Of a stretch of 64,000 bases of DNA, positions 44,603 through 53,278 are shown piece by piece (the first letter of the stretch is position 1; the number at the start of each line of letters is the position of its first letter). The translations under genes and the position numbers were made by a program. The DNA comes from Longimicrobiales bacterium (GTDB lineage: Bacteria > Gemmatimonadota > Gemmatimonadetes > Longimicrobiales > Gaopeijiaceae): the NCBI GenBank assembly GCA_951813395.1, contig OX638356.1, positions 3,794,501 through 3,858,500 of the forward strand, written 5' to 3'. The notes beneath the pieces were generated by a model. That model was not told the DNA's origin and searched no databases. It worked only from the letters and a program-made list of their open reading frames with translations.

Positions 44603-47083
44603 TCAGCTCACCGGTCGCGGCCGCTTTTTCAGGACGAACAGCCCCTCCTGCATGCTGGTCACGATCACGGTGCCGCTCTCGAAGTACGGGTAGTTGCTCC
44701 AGGCGCCGCCGAAGCCGGGGCCCTCCTTGTACGGCGCCGTGTCGAAGGCGGCGACCTCGCGCGGGTTCTCGGGGTCGGAGATGTCGAGCACGTGCAGGCC
44801 GTAGAGGTAGTTGGCCTGGTACATGAGGTTGTCCTTGATGTACAGGTTGTGGGCGCTGGCGGGTTGCGAGCCCATGAATTCCTTGATGAGCACCGGGTCC
44901 TCGATGTCGCTGAGGTCCCAGATGAGGGTGCGGGTGGTCTCGACGTTGCCCGCGATGACATCCGCCTCGTCGTCCTGGTAGAAGTAGCGATGGTCGGGGG
45001 TGAGCCAGCCCTGGTGGATGTAGGCCGGGTTCGGCGAAGAGGCGCTCGACACCTCGACCGGGTTCTCCTTGTCGGTGACGTCGGTGATCTGGAAGACGCG
45101 GCCGTTCGAGTTCAGGCAGAGTTCGCGGCCGTGGTAGCGCTCGTCGGGGCCCTCGTAGTTGACGCACTGCGAATCGTGGATCCCGTCCGAAGAGCCGCAA
45201 CCGGCGAACTCCGGGTTCCTGGGATCCTGGATGTTGATCATGTGGAGGCCGCCCCCGCACCCCTCGCCGCCGCTCCCGCTGCCGACCGCGTAGGCGAAGC
45301 CGGTCTCCTCGTTGATCACGATGTTGTGCGAGCTCGCGATCTCGGTGTAGTGGACGTCGGGCTCGAAGAGCGCGGGCATCTCGCCGGGCGAGATGTCGCG
45401 GAGCCGGGTGAGGTCGAAGACCTGCATGCCGTGCTCCCCCGCCCCGTCGGCCACGATGAACGCGTGGTCCCTGTACGTCTTGATGTCGCGCCAGAGCTGG
45501 GACGGCGGGGTGTCCGGGGTCTTGGGGAGGTCGCCCACGAGCACCGGGTTCGTCGGGTCGGTGACGTCGATGAACGACGTGCCGTCGTTGCGTCCCACCA
45601 GCGCATACTCGCGTCCCGTTTCCGGGTCGGTCCAGCCCCAGTTGTCGTTGGCGCGGACCCCGCGCGCGCTACCCTCGGCCCTGAGCAGCGAGGCCGGGAT
45701 GTATGCGAGCAGTTCGACCTCGTTGCAGTCGAACAGGCCGACGCGGCCCTCGGTGCAGCGGCGCTCCTCGCCCACCATCGCGCCCATGGCGTCGGGCGCG
45801 CTGACGAGCATGCCCGCGTCGTCCCAGCTGTCGCCGTCGCGTTCGAAGAGGTGGACCGAGCCCGCCTGGTGGTGCATGCCGGGCGCGCCGACGGCGACGA
45901 TGCCGGCGTCCGCGACGACCAGGCCGCCGAAACGGTCGCTCTCGACCGTCTCCGCGCGGGGGAGCCGGATGCGGCGCGGCGCGGTGGGCAGCGAGCCGCC
46001 CGCCGCGGCTTCGTACACGAAGACGGAGCCGGTCTCGTAGCCGCGCGTGGTGGGGGCGCCGACCCACACGTCGTCTCCGGCGAAGGACACGGCCGCGCCG
46101 AAGCGGTCGCCGCTCTCGCCGTCTTCGAAGGTGAGCCGTGCGTCGCCGGGAACCCACCGGGTGAGGTCGGCGTTCCAGGAATGCGTGTAGACGGCGCCAC
46201 GGCTGTCGTCCGTTCCCGGCGCCCCGACCAGCACCCTGTCACCGGAAGCCGCGAGGGCCGACCCGAAGTTGGCGTTGGCCTCGGGCGCCGCGTCGAGGGC
46301 GCCGACCTCCTCCCAACCCCCTTCTGCAAGGCGGTAATGATACACTCGCCCCGCGGCCTCGAGGCCTTCCAGATCGCTGGTGGGGGCGTCCCACCGGGGT
46401 GCGGAGATCAGTGCGCCGTGGGCGGTGACGACGATCGCCGAACCGAATCCGTCGCCGCTCGTGCCGTCGCCGGGCTGGAGGACTCCCCGCTGCACCCAGT
46501 CGCCCGATGCGTCTCGCTGATACGTGTGGACGGCACCCTGGGCCGGGGCTTCCGCGGACTCGCCGGGGCGCTGGCGGCGGCGAGGGTCGGGGGCGGCACC
46601 GGGAACGCCGACCAGGAGCCAGTCGCCGTCCGCGGCCAGGCTGAGGCCGAAGTCGGTGCCGCAGTAGCCGTCGTACCGGCAGGCCGGGGACTGTCCGGCG
46701 ATCTCTTCGTCGTCGATGGTGCCCGCGGCTCCCCACGCGCCGCCTTCGCGTTCGAAAACGTGGAGCGGGCCGCCCCGCTGGCCGATGAACAACGTGTTGC
46801 CGGCCCTGGCCAGGAGCGTGCCGAAGCCGTCGGCGCGCTCGGAGTCGGGGGCGTGCAGGACGGCGGACTCCCGCCAGGCGCCACCGGCCTCGCGGTACAC
46901 GTACACGGCCCCGGCCCGGAAGCTGGTCGTAGGCTCGGCGATGAGGATTTCGTCGCCGTCGATCACCACGGCGTGGCCGAAGGCGCCGGACTGGGCGGTG
47001 AGCGGGGGGGCGGCGAGCGCGGCGGCGGCGGCGACCAGGAGCGTGAGCCCGGCGAGGGCGCGGGCGGTTTGTGCGCGGATCAT
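44603..47083 (-). CDS. Choice-of-anchor B family protein: FG-GAP repeats plus LVIVD propeller
   Basis: 826 residues from ATG 47083, with GGAG 8 bases upstream. A signal peptide ends near PPLTAQ. Residues about 33-420 hold seven FG-GAP-like repeats (GFGTLLARAGNTLFIG, DFGLSLAADGDWLLVGVPG, NFGSALAASGDRVLVGAPG, RFGAAVSFAGDDVWVGAP and others). From about 430 to the end are LVIVD-type blades (GTSFIDVTDPTNPVLVGDLP, GLHMINIQDPRNPEFAGCG, GLHVLDISDPENPREVAAF) ending GLFVLKKRPRPVS, the layout of choice-of-anchor B proteins. It should be a surface-exposed tandem propeller. It lies 72 bases downstream of the propeller-amidohydrolase on the same strand. Confidence 0.92.
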   Translation of the reverse strand: MIRAQTARALAGLTLLVAAAAALAAPPLTAQSGAFGHAVVIDGDEILIAEPTTSFRAGAVYVYREAGGAWRESAVLHAPDSERADGFGTLLARAGNTLFIGQRGGPLHVFEREGGAWGAAGTIDDEEIAGQSPACRYDGYCGTDFGLSLAADGDWLLVGVPGAAPDPRRRQRPGESAEAPAQGAVHTYQRDASGDWVQRGVLQPGDGTSGDGFGSAIVVTAHGALISAPRWDAPTSDLEGLEAAGRVYHYRLAEGGWEEVGALDAAPEANANFGSALAASGDRVLVGAPGTDDSRGAVYTHSWNADLTRWVPGDARLTFEDGESGDRFGAAVSFAGDDVWVGAPTTRGYETGSVFVYEAAAGGSLPTAPRRIRLPRAETVESDRFGGLVVADAGIVAVGAPGMHHQAGSVHLFERDGDSWDDAGMLVSAPDAMGAMVGEERRCTEGRVGLFDCNEVELLAYIPASLLRAEGSARGVRANDNWGWTDPETGREYALVGRNDGTSFIDVTDPTNPVLVGDLPKTPDTPPSQLWRDIKTYRDHAFIVADGAGEHGMQVFDLTRLRDISPGEMPALFEPDVHYTEIASSHNIVINEETGFAYAVGSGSGGEGCGGGLHMINIQDPRNPEFAGCGSSDGIHDSQCVNYEGPDERYHGRELCLNSNGRVFQITDVTDKENPVEVSSASSPNPAYIHQGWLTPDHRYFYQDDEADVIAGNVETTRTLIWDLSDIEDPVLIKEFMGSQPASAHNLYIKDNLMYQANYLYGLHVLDISDPENPREVAAFDTAPYKEGPGFGGAWSNYPYFESGTVIVTSMQEGLFVLKKRPRPVS

Positions 47084-47155
47084 GTTCGTATCTCCGACAA
47101 GGGTTGCTATCGTGCGAGAATCTCGGCGTTCATGTCAGTCGTTGGCGCGGTACCC

Positions 47156-50100
47156 CTACCGGTTCACCGGCCGCGGGCCCGACCTCCAGACCTCCTCGTG
47201 GATCCAGGGGCGTGCGCCGTAGGGCCGCTCGTTTGGCCACGTTTCGTCGAGGGTCATGCCGTCGTAGAGAATCCCGCCCTTCATGACGAACATGATATCG
47301 GTCGTGTTGCGGATGTTGTCGAGCGGGTTGGAGTTCAGGATCATCAGGTCGGCGAGCTTGCCGACGGTGAGAGTGCCCACGTCGTCCGAGGCGCCGAGGA
47401 AGTATGCCCCCTCGACGCTTGCCAGCTCCAGCGCGCCCATCGGCCCCATCGCCGATTCCGCGATCCACACCTCCCAGTGGGACGCAAGACCATGCTGCTG
47501 CCCGTGCGCGCCAATGGCTCCATGGGCCCCCTCGGCCATCCAGTCGGCCAGCACCTGGGCCAGCATCGGGTAGCTGTAGTCCGTGAAAGGCCGCTGGAAG
47601 ACACGGCGGGCGTGCGGCACGAGCTGCTTCCACGGCATCCACAGGCGCAGCTTCTCGTCGCGCCAGACCTCTGTCTCCTGGAAGAACCACTCGTCGTTCC
47701 AGGGGCCGGGGCCGCCGACCACGAAGGTTGGGGAATACACGGTTTCGGCACGCCCGAAGAAGCGGGCCGCGTCCGAGTACATCGGCACGTAGCTGATCGG
47801 GTGCTCCCACGCGGTCTGGCCATCCATGATCATGCCCATGTTGTAGGCCAGATCGCTGCCTTCGGAAGTGACCATCAAGCCGCGGTCGCGCGCGATGTCG
47901 GACACCCATTGGCGCTGATCCCGGCGCGGCTGCATGTACTGCTTGAGCGACACCGCCCCCCATGACTGGAGGCGCGCGATGTTGTCCTCGGTAACCTCGT
48001 AGCTGGTCAGTTCGTTCTGGCGCACGGCGTCGCCCCGGTAGAGCGGGTCGCCCGTGGTGTAGGTGCGGGGACCGACCAGAACGCCGGCCTCGATCATCTG
48101 CGCCGCCGGGAACACATCCTGCGACCACTGCGAGTTGTCGAGGTTGCTGGTGACACCGTAGGCCAGGGCGACGGCCATCTCGAAGGCGTTGGGCGGGATG
48201 ATGCCCCGGTACTCGCGGAAGAAGTGCGAGTGCATGTCGATGAAGCCGGGGATCACGGTCTTGCCGCTGCCGTCGATGGTGTGATCGGCTCCGGTCGCGT
48301 CGCATTCGGCCATTGCGCCGACGCACGTGATCCTGCCATTCGTGGCGATGAGCGTGCCGTTCTCGATGACCTGGCGGTTCTCGAGGGTGATGATGCGCGC
48401 GCCGGTGATGGCGACCGCGCCCATGCCGAGCGAACCGCGCGGAACGTCGAGCGCTACCGCGAAGGTGTCAGTGGTCTCGGACTCGACATCGTGCGTGTAG
48501 TAGCTCGCCGCGCTCCCGAACTCGACGGTGTTGGCGTCGCGCCACCCGGGGAAGATGCCGCCCTGGCGGCTCAACTGCCGCACGGGGAGCTTCCCGTTCT
48601 TCTTTGCAACCGCAACCGCGCCGCCGATCCCCGCCGCCGCGCTCGGCACCGGGACCAGGTACGCGTTGTCGCCCTCGTTGAAGGCGGCGTGGCGTCCGTC
48701 GGGCGAGATCATGACCTCGTCGGCGTAGGGGAGGACGAGGTGGGTGCGGGGGTCGGAGCCGTCGCGCGCGACCGAACGCAGCCGGGTGGAGTCGCCCATC
48801 GTGCGGTAGTAGATGCGCCCGCCGGGGCCGAAGGAGCCGCGCACGAACTGGGTGCGGGTGGGGAGGGTGTTGCCCGGGACGCGGACGACCTGCCGGCCTG
48901 CGGATCCCATGGCCGCCTCGTCGCCGGTCTCGGCTCCGCCGCCGGGTCCGGCCGCCGGGAAGAGCACCAGGTCGTACCAGGGGTTGTGCGCGACCGAACG
49001 GTAGCGGACCGTGGCCCCCGAACCGCGCGTCGCCAGGATCTCCGAGCCGTCCGGGCTCCACAGGGTGTGGGCGTACTCGCCGGGCTCGGCGCTGACCTGC
49101 CGGGGGTTGCCACCGTCGACGCCGACGGTCATGACGTGCCCGGTGCCGTTCTCGTCCACGGTCGTGTAGGCGATCGATCGGCTGTCGGGCGACCAGGACG
49201 GCGAGTATTCGAAGCGCTTTTCCGCATCGGAGGTGAGGCGGCGCGGCGTCCCGCCGGGCAGGTCCATGACCCAGACACGGCCGGCGGCGGCAAAGGCGAG
49301 CCGCTCACCGTCGGGCGAGCCTGTCGTCCAGCGCGTGAAGTTGATGGGGACAGGACCGTCGTCGATGCGGAACGGCTGGTAGGCCTGCTCCGAAATCACC
49401 CTGTGGACGCGCGCGGTGAAGGGAATGGTCGACACCTCGCCGCTGCCCACGTCCAGTCGCCTGAGCTTCCCTCCCTGCGCGATCACGATCGATGCGCCGT
49501 CGGGCGCCCACGCGTAGCCCGGCAGCACCCGGATCGTCTTCATCCCCTCGGACATGTCCTGCGTGATCGGGTCCATGACGATCCGCTCGGCGCCCGTCTC
49601 GAGGTCACGGACCCAGAGCGCGGTGCTGGGGCCGAACTCGTGGCCCTTCCATTCGATCGTCGCGTCCGGGAGACGGCGCGCGAAGGCGATGTGGCGTCCG
49701 TCCGGGGATATCTCGCCCGAGAAGCCGCCTCCTCCCGAGAGCCTGTACTGACGCGAGGGCACGCCGCTCGTGATCTTGACCACTTCGCCCGTCCCCAGGT
49801 CCATGCGGCGCAGGTTCATGGTGCCCTGCATGGCGTCGCGCACCAGCCGGTCGTCCAACATGCCGGTTTCGATGTCGTCCAGCGCCCATGGCACGGTCTG
49901 CCCGGGGGTGCGCACGTGGTAGAAGACGTACCGTCCGTCTTCGGATACCGACGGCCACGAGGCGGAGCCGTCGTCGCTGGACACGACCTCGACGCCCGTG
50001 CCGCCGTCCTGGTGATACATCCAGATGCCCCCGCCCTGCGCCACCAGGATGTACTCGCCGTCGGCCGTCCATTCGGGCATCGTCACGCGCGTGTCCATGC

Positions 50101-50518
50101 TGGACTGCACCTGATGCGGGTTCGAGCCGTCCGCGTCCATGACCCAGAGATTGCTCTGGCCGGCCCGGTCCGAGATGAAGGCGATGCGCGTGCCGTCGGG
50201 GGAGTACCTGGGGTGGTAGTTGACCGCGACGCCGCTCTCCTGAGTGAGGCTCTCGGCCTGCCCACCCTCCGCGGGGACCCGGTAGACGTGCGCGAGGAGG
50301 TCGAAGACGATCCACCGTCCGTCGGGCGACATGTCCACCGACATCCAGGTGCCCTCGTCGGTCTCGAAGTCGATCTCGCGGGTGTCGCCCCGGGCGAGGG
50401 TTACGTCCCAGTTCGAGTCGCCGGAGCCGTCCGCGTCCTGTGCGAGGGCGGGGAGGACGGCGGCGGCCGCCAGGGCGAGGGCGACAGTGAGGGAAACGCT
50501 GGCTGCGACGCGGGACAC
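47156..50518 (-). CDS. Secreted TolB-type propeller / amidohydrolase fusion, second copy
   Basis: 1120 residues from GTG 50518, preferred over GTG 50554 because GGAGG sits 5 bases upstream and the signal peptide starts cleanly (MSRVAASVSLTVALALAAA, cleaved near PALAQ). PD40-like blades dominate the first 700 residues (MSPDGRWIVFDLLAHVYRV, YSPDGTRIAFISDRAGQSN, TSDAEKRFEYSPSWSPDSR). The amidohydrolase domain has IPGFIDMHSHFFREY (HxH ligands), AYGVTSNLD and VGKLADLMILNSNPLDNI. Domain order and length match the protein at 9175-12513. An apparent N-terminal extension of the frame reads antisense through the tRNA-Asn region and is not real. Substrate unknown; probably peptides or amides in the periplasm. 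Confidence 0.93.
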   Translation of the reverse strand: MSRVAASVSLTVALALAAAAVLPALAQDADGSGDSNWDVTLARGDTREIDFETDEGTWMSVDMSPDGRWIVFDLLAHVYRVPAEGGQAESLTQESGVAVNYHPRYSPDGTRIAFISDRAGQSNLWVMDADGSNPHQVQSSMDTRVTMPEWTADGEYILVAQGGGIWMYHQDGGTGVEVVSSDDGSASWPSVSEDGRYVFYHVRTPGQTVPWALDDIETGMLDDRLVRDAMQGTMNLRRMDLGTGEVVKITSGVPSRQYRLSGGGGFSGEISPDGRHIAFARRLPDATIEWKGHEFGPSTALWVRDLETGAERIVMDPITQDMSEGMKTIRVLPGYAWAPDGASIVIAQGGKLRRLDVGSGEVSTIPFTARVHRVISEQAYQPFRIDDGPVPINFTRWTTGSPDGERLAFAAAGRVWVMDLPGGTPRRLTSDAEKRFEYSPSWSPDSRSIAYTTVDENGTGHVMTVGVDGGNPRQVSAEPGEYAHTLWSPDGSEILATRGSGATVRYRSVAHNPWYDLVLFPAAGPGGGAETGDEAAMGSAGRQVVRVPGNTLPTRTQFVRGSFGPGGRIYYRTMGDSTRLRSVARDGSDPRTHLVLPYADEVMISPDGRHAAFNEGDNAYLVPVPSAAAGIGGAVAVAKKNGKLPVRQLSRQGGIFPGWRDANTVEFGSAASYYTHDVESETTDTFAVALDVPRGSLGMGAVAITGARIITLENRQVIENGTLIATNGRITCVGAMAECDATGADHTIDGSGKTVIPGFIDMHSHFFREYRGIIPPNAFEMAVALAYGVTSNLDNSQWSQDVFPAAQMIEAGVLVGPRTYTTGDPLYRGDAVRQNELTSYEVTEDNIARLQSWGAVSLKQYMQPRRDQRQWVSDIARDRGLMVTSEGSDLAYNMGMIMDGQTAWEHPISYVPMYSDAARFFGRAETVYSPTFVVGGPGPWNDEWFFQETEVWRDEKLRLWMPWKQLVPHARRVFQRPFTDYSYPMLAQVLADWMAEGAHGAIGAHGQQHGLASHWEVWIAESAMGPMGALELASVEGAYFLGASDDVGTLTVGKLADLMILNSNPLDNIRNTTDIMFVMKGGILYDGMTLDETWPNERPYGARPWIHEEVWRSGPRPVNR

Positions 50519-50634
50519 GGATGCCTCCGGGGCTGGAGCGGGGCGGTGGGACACCCGGTCAGAATAGGGGGCGGTGGCGCAGCGGGCCACTGGACGGCGC
50601 ACGCGGGGTGGAGCACGCGGGGGGCGCCAGGGAA

Positions 50635-50707
50635 CTCCCGCGGCAGGACTCGAACCTGCGACCCGACGGTTAACAGCCGTCTGCTCTACCAGCTGAGCTA
50701 CGCGGGA
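50635..50707 (-). tRNA. tRNA-Asn (anticodon GTT)
   Basis: 73 bases on the minus strand fold into a full cloverleaf: acceptor stem TCCCGCG/CGCGGGA with discriminator G, D stem GCTC/GAGC, anticodon stem GACGG/CCGTC around loop CTGTTAA (anticodon GTT), and T stem GCAGG/CCTGC around TTCGAGT. CCA is not encoded. It lies between ychF (upstream) and the propeller-amidohydrolase gene (downstream), both on the same strand. Confidence 0.97.
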
Positions 50708-50778
50708 AAAACGATTGAGGCCACGCAAGATCGCCCGACGGGGGCGCCGGAGTCAACCGGCAGACCGTCCGCCGGCTG

Positions 50779-51819
50779 CTACACGTTGAAGCGGACGTGC
50801 AACAGGTCTCCGTCGGCCACGACGTAGTCCCTCCCCTCTACCCGGATCAGCCCGGCTTCCTTCACCGCCTGCTCGGACCCGTACCGCGCGAATACCTCGT
50901 ACCGGATGACCTCCGCGCGGATGAAGCCTCGCTCCATGTCGCTGTGGACGGCCCCGGCGGCCTTGCGCGCGACCGTGCCCCGGCGGACCGTCCACGCCTT
51001 CACTTCGTCCTTGCCGATGGTGAAGAAGGACACCAGGTCCATCATGGCGTACGCCGCGCGGATGAAACGCGCCAGCGCCGGCTCCGACAAGCCCATGTCT
51101 TCCAGGAACTCGGCCTGGTCTTCGGGATCGAGTTGGGCGATCTCGGCCTCCACACCGGCGGACAGGACCATGGCCGCGCCTCCCATACCGCGCGCTTCCT
51201 CGGCCAGGTCGGGGTCGGGCGCTCCGCTCGCCCGCTCCTCTTCGACGTTGACCGCCACCAGCAACGGCAGGTCGGTCAACAGTCCGTAGCCCTTCAGGAA
51301 CCCCCGGTGCAGCTCGGCCTCCGAGAGCAGGCGCAGGGCCTTCCCATCCTCCAGAACTGCAGTCATTGTCTCGAAGGCGTCGATTTCGCGAATGTCGGCG
51401 CGTTCCTTCCGCGCGCGGTCGAGACGGCGCTCCACGACCGCCAGATCGGCGAGCACGCATTCGTCGTGGAAGGCGCGAAGGTCGCCGAGCGGATCCGGAT
51501 CGGTGTCGAGCGCAGGATTGAGGAAGTCCCGCAGCACAAGGCACAGGGCTTCCCGGTCCCTGATCTCCTGCAGGCTCTTCGGCGACAGGCATCGGGCACC
51601 GGCGCCGTGCTCGCCGGGGACGTCGCGGAGGTTGATGGCCGCGTACGTGGTCTTCTTTGGCGAGATGACGCCGGAAAGGAAGTCCAGGCGATTGTCGGGC
51701 ACCCGGACCGTCCCGACACGAATTCCGCCGCCGTAGCCGACCGGCACGTCGAGGCCGGTCATGGCGTTGAAAAGCGTGGTCTTCCCGGAGCCGGCAAAAC
51801 CGGCGAGCCCGAATCTCAT
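50779..51819 (-). CDS. ychF: Divergent YchF-type (Obg-related) ATPase
   Basis: 346 residues from ATG 51819. P-loop GFAGSGKTTLF (residues 7-17), switch-region DVPGEHG, and NVEE in place of the GTPase NKxD, the NxxE change that makes YchF prefer ATP. The C-terminal TGS/DUF933 domain is intact (KDEVKAWTVRRGTVARKAAG, AVHSDMERGFIRAEVI, GRDYVVADGDLLHVRFNV). YchF binds ribosomes and affects translation and stress responses. This copy differs from typical YchF in lacking the usual GLVKGASxGxGLGN stretch after the switch, so it may be a specialised paralogue. It is a little shorter than typical (about 360). Divergent from the PLP gene at 51938. Confidence 0.9.
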   Translation of the reverse strand: MRFGLAGFAGSGKTTLFNAMTGLDVPVGYGGGIRVGTVRVPDNRLDFLSGVISPKKTTYAAINLRDVPGEHGAGARCLSPKSLQEIRDREALCLVLRDFLNPALDTDPDPLGDLRAFHDECVLADLAVVERRLDRARKERADIREIDAFETMTAVLEDGKALRLLSEAELHRGFLKGYGLLTDLPLLVAVNVEEERASGAPDPDLAEEARGMGGAAMVLSAGVEAEIAQLDPEDQAEFLEDMGLSEPALARFIRAAYAMMDLVSFFTIGKDEVKAWTVRRGTVARKAAGAVHSDMERGFIRAEVIRYEVFARYGSEQAVKEAGLIRVEGRDYVVADGDLLHVRFNV

Positions 51820-51937
51820 CCGTAATCGTCCCGCCTTGCAGGTTTCGACCGCTTGCGACGGCGCGGCGTTGCTGAAACGTTGCATCGCACGGCAGATGGC
51901 GGAACCCCGGGAAGCGCGAAACCGCAGGAGCGTTCGA

Positions 51938-53242
51938 ATGACGGAAGACCCGAAGTCGGCGTGGAAGGCCGGGGCCGGCCTCTCCCGCCGCGGCTTCCTG
52001 CACGCCGGCGCGGCCGGGCTGGCAGGGGTCCCGCTCGCCGGCTGCACCGCCGCACCCGATTCCGGGGACTCCGGCAGGCGCCCCGCGTTGACCCGTCCCG
52101 AGGGTGTCGAGGACGACGCGTGGAGCCACATCCGCGAACACTTCATCCTCCAACCAGGCACCGCGTACATGAACAACGCCAGTCTGGGGATGCCGCCCGC
52201 GTCCGTCGCGGAGGCTGTGGGTGCCGGGTACGAGGCCCTGTCGCGGGACCCCCTGCGGGGCAAGAACGAGCTGGGTGCGTTCATCGCGTCGAACGTGGTT
52301 CCGCGCATGGCCGCCTACCTGGGCGCGGCGACGGACGAAATCGTGCTGACGCGCAACGCCAGCGAGGCGCTTCACATGGGGACCGTCGGCATCCGTCTGG
52401 AGCGCGGCGACGAAGTGCTGGTCACCAGCCAGGAGCATCCGGCCGGCCGCCGTCCCTGGGACTACAGGGCCGCGCAGGACGGGATCAAGGTCAACACGGT
52501 CTTCGTTCCCAGCCCCCTCGAGAGCGGGGAGCAGGCAATTGGGCTGGTCGAAGAGGCGCTCACGCCGGCGACCCGGGTTATCGCCTTCTGCCACGTGACC
52601 CGGGGAGGCCACCTGTATCCCGTTCGGGGACTGTGCTCGCTGGCGAGGGAGCGGGGGATCGTCAGCCATGTGGATGGGGCCCAGGCGGTCGGCATGTTCC
52701 CGGTGGACCTGCACGCGCTCGGATGCGACACCTATTCCGCGAGCCTTCACAAATGGCTGCTCGGACCGATGGGGACGGGAGTGTTCTTCGTCCGTGCGGG
52801 CGCCCGGGACCGGGTCGGATCGGCCTTCGCACCCGATGGCGAGGGGGGCATGGCAGCGTACCAGCCGCCCGGCACGTCGAGTCTCCCCTTGCGGGCGGCA
52901 CTGGCGGCGTCGCTGGACCTCGCCGAGGCGATGGGTCCGGGGAACGTGGCCGCGCGCACACGCCACCTCTCCGACTACCTCAAGGCCCGGTTGGCGGCCT
53001 TGCAGGGCGTCACGATTCTCAGCGGCGCCACGCCCGCCACCTCGTGTCCCGGCTCCACCATCTTCGAGCAGGAAGGCGTGGACGCGGTCGAGGCCGTGGG
53101 TCTCGTGGCCCAGCGCGGCCGGATTCACATCGACGAGCACCAGCGCGATGGTCACAACGCCATCAGGATTTCCACCCACGTCTACAACACCACCGGCGAG
53201 ATCGACCGTCTGGTCGATGTCCTGCAAACCCTCTCCCCCTGA
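51938..53242 (+). CDS. Tat-exported class V aminotransferase-fold PLP lipoprotein
   Basis: 434 residues from ATG 51938 with AGGAG 7 bases upstream. The leader has a twin-arginine motif (LSRRGFLHAGAAGLAG) and a lipobox-like PLAGC, so the protein may be exported folded and lipid-anchored. The enzyme part is class V: YMNNASLGMPPASVAEAVG, LTRNASEALHMGTVGIRL, SQEHPAGRRPW, IVSHVDGAQAVGMFPVDLHA and the lysine in YSASLHKWLLGPMGTGVFFV. This resembles isopenicillin-N-epimerase-like and cysteine-desulfurase-like proteins. A PLP enzyme outside the inner membrane is unusual but known in this subfamily. It is followed 36 bases later by the formamidase-family lipoprotein, probably in one operon. Confidence 0.9.
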   Translation: MTEDPKSAWKAGAGLSRRGFLHAGAAGLAGVPLAGCTAAPDSGDSGRRPALTRPEGVEDDAWSHIREHFILQPGTAYMNNASLGMPPASVAEAVGAGYEALSRDPLRGKNELGAFIASNVVPRMAAYLGAATDEIVLTRNASEALHMGTVGIRLERGDEVLVTSQEHPAGRRPWDYRAAQDGIKVNTVFVPSPLESGEQAIGLVEEALTPATRVIAFCHVTRGGHLYPVRGLCSLARERGIVSHVDGAQAVGMFPVDLHALGCDTYSASLHKWLLGPMGTGVFFVRAGARDRVGSAFAPDGEGGMAAYQPPGTSSLPLRAALAASLDLAEAMGPGNVAARTRHLSDYLKARLAALQGVTILSGATPATSCPGSTIFEQEGVDAVEAVGLVAQRGRIHIDEHQRDGHNAIRISTHVYNTTGEIDRLVDVLQTLSP

Positions 53243-53278
53243 CCGTGCGCACCCCGATCACTTGAAGGAGCCGTCCCG

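Noticed and set aside
50519-50728. N-terminal extension of the propeller-amidohydrolase frame through the tRNA region
   Set aside because: The extension reads through the tRNA-Asn gene in the tRNA's own strand (the familiar VAQLVEQTAVNRRVAGSSPA artefact). A GTG start with a ribosome binding site at 50518 explains the gene.
50757-50775. Hairpin (CCGGC/GCCGG) after ychF as a terminator
   Set aside because: Only a 5-base stem with a 9-base loop and no T-run; too weak to call.
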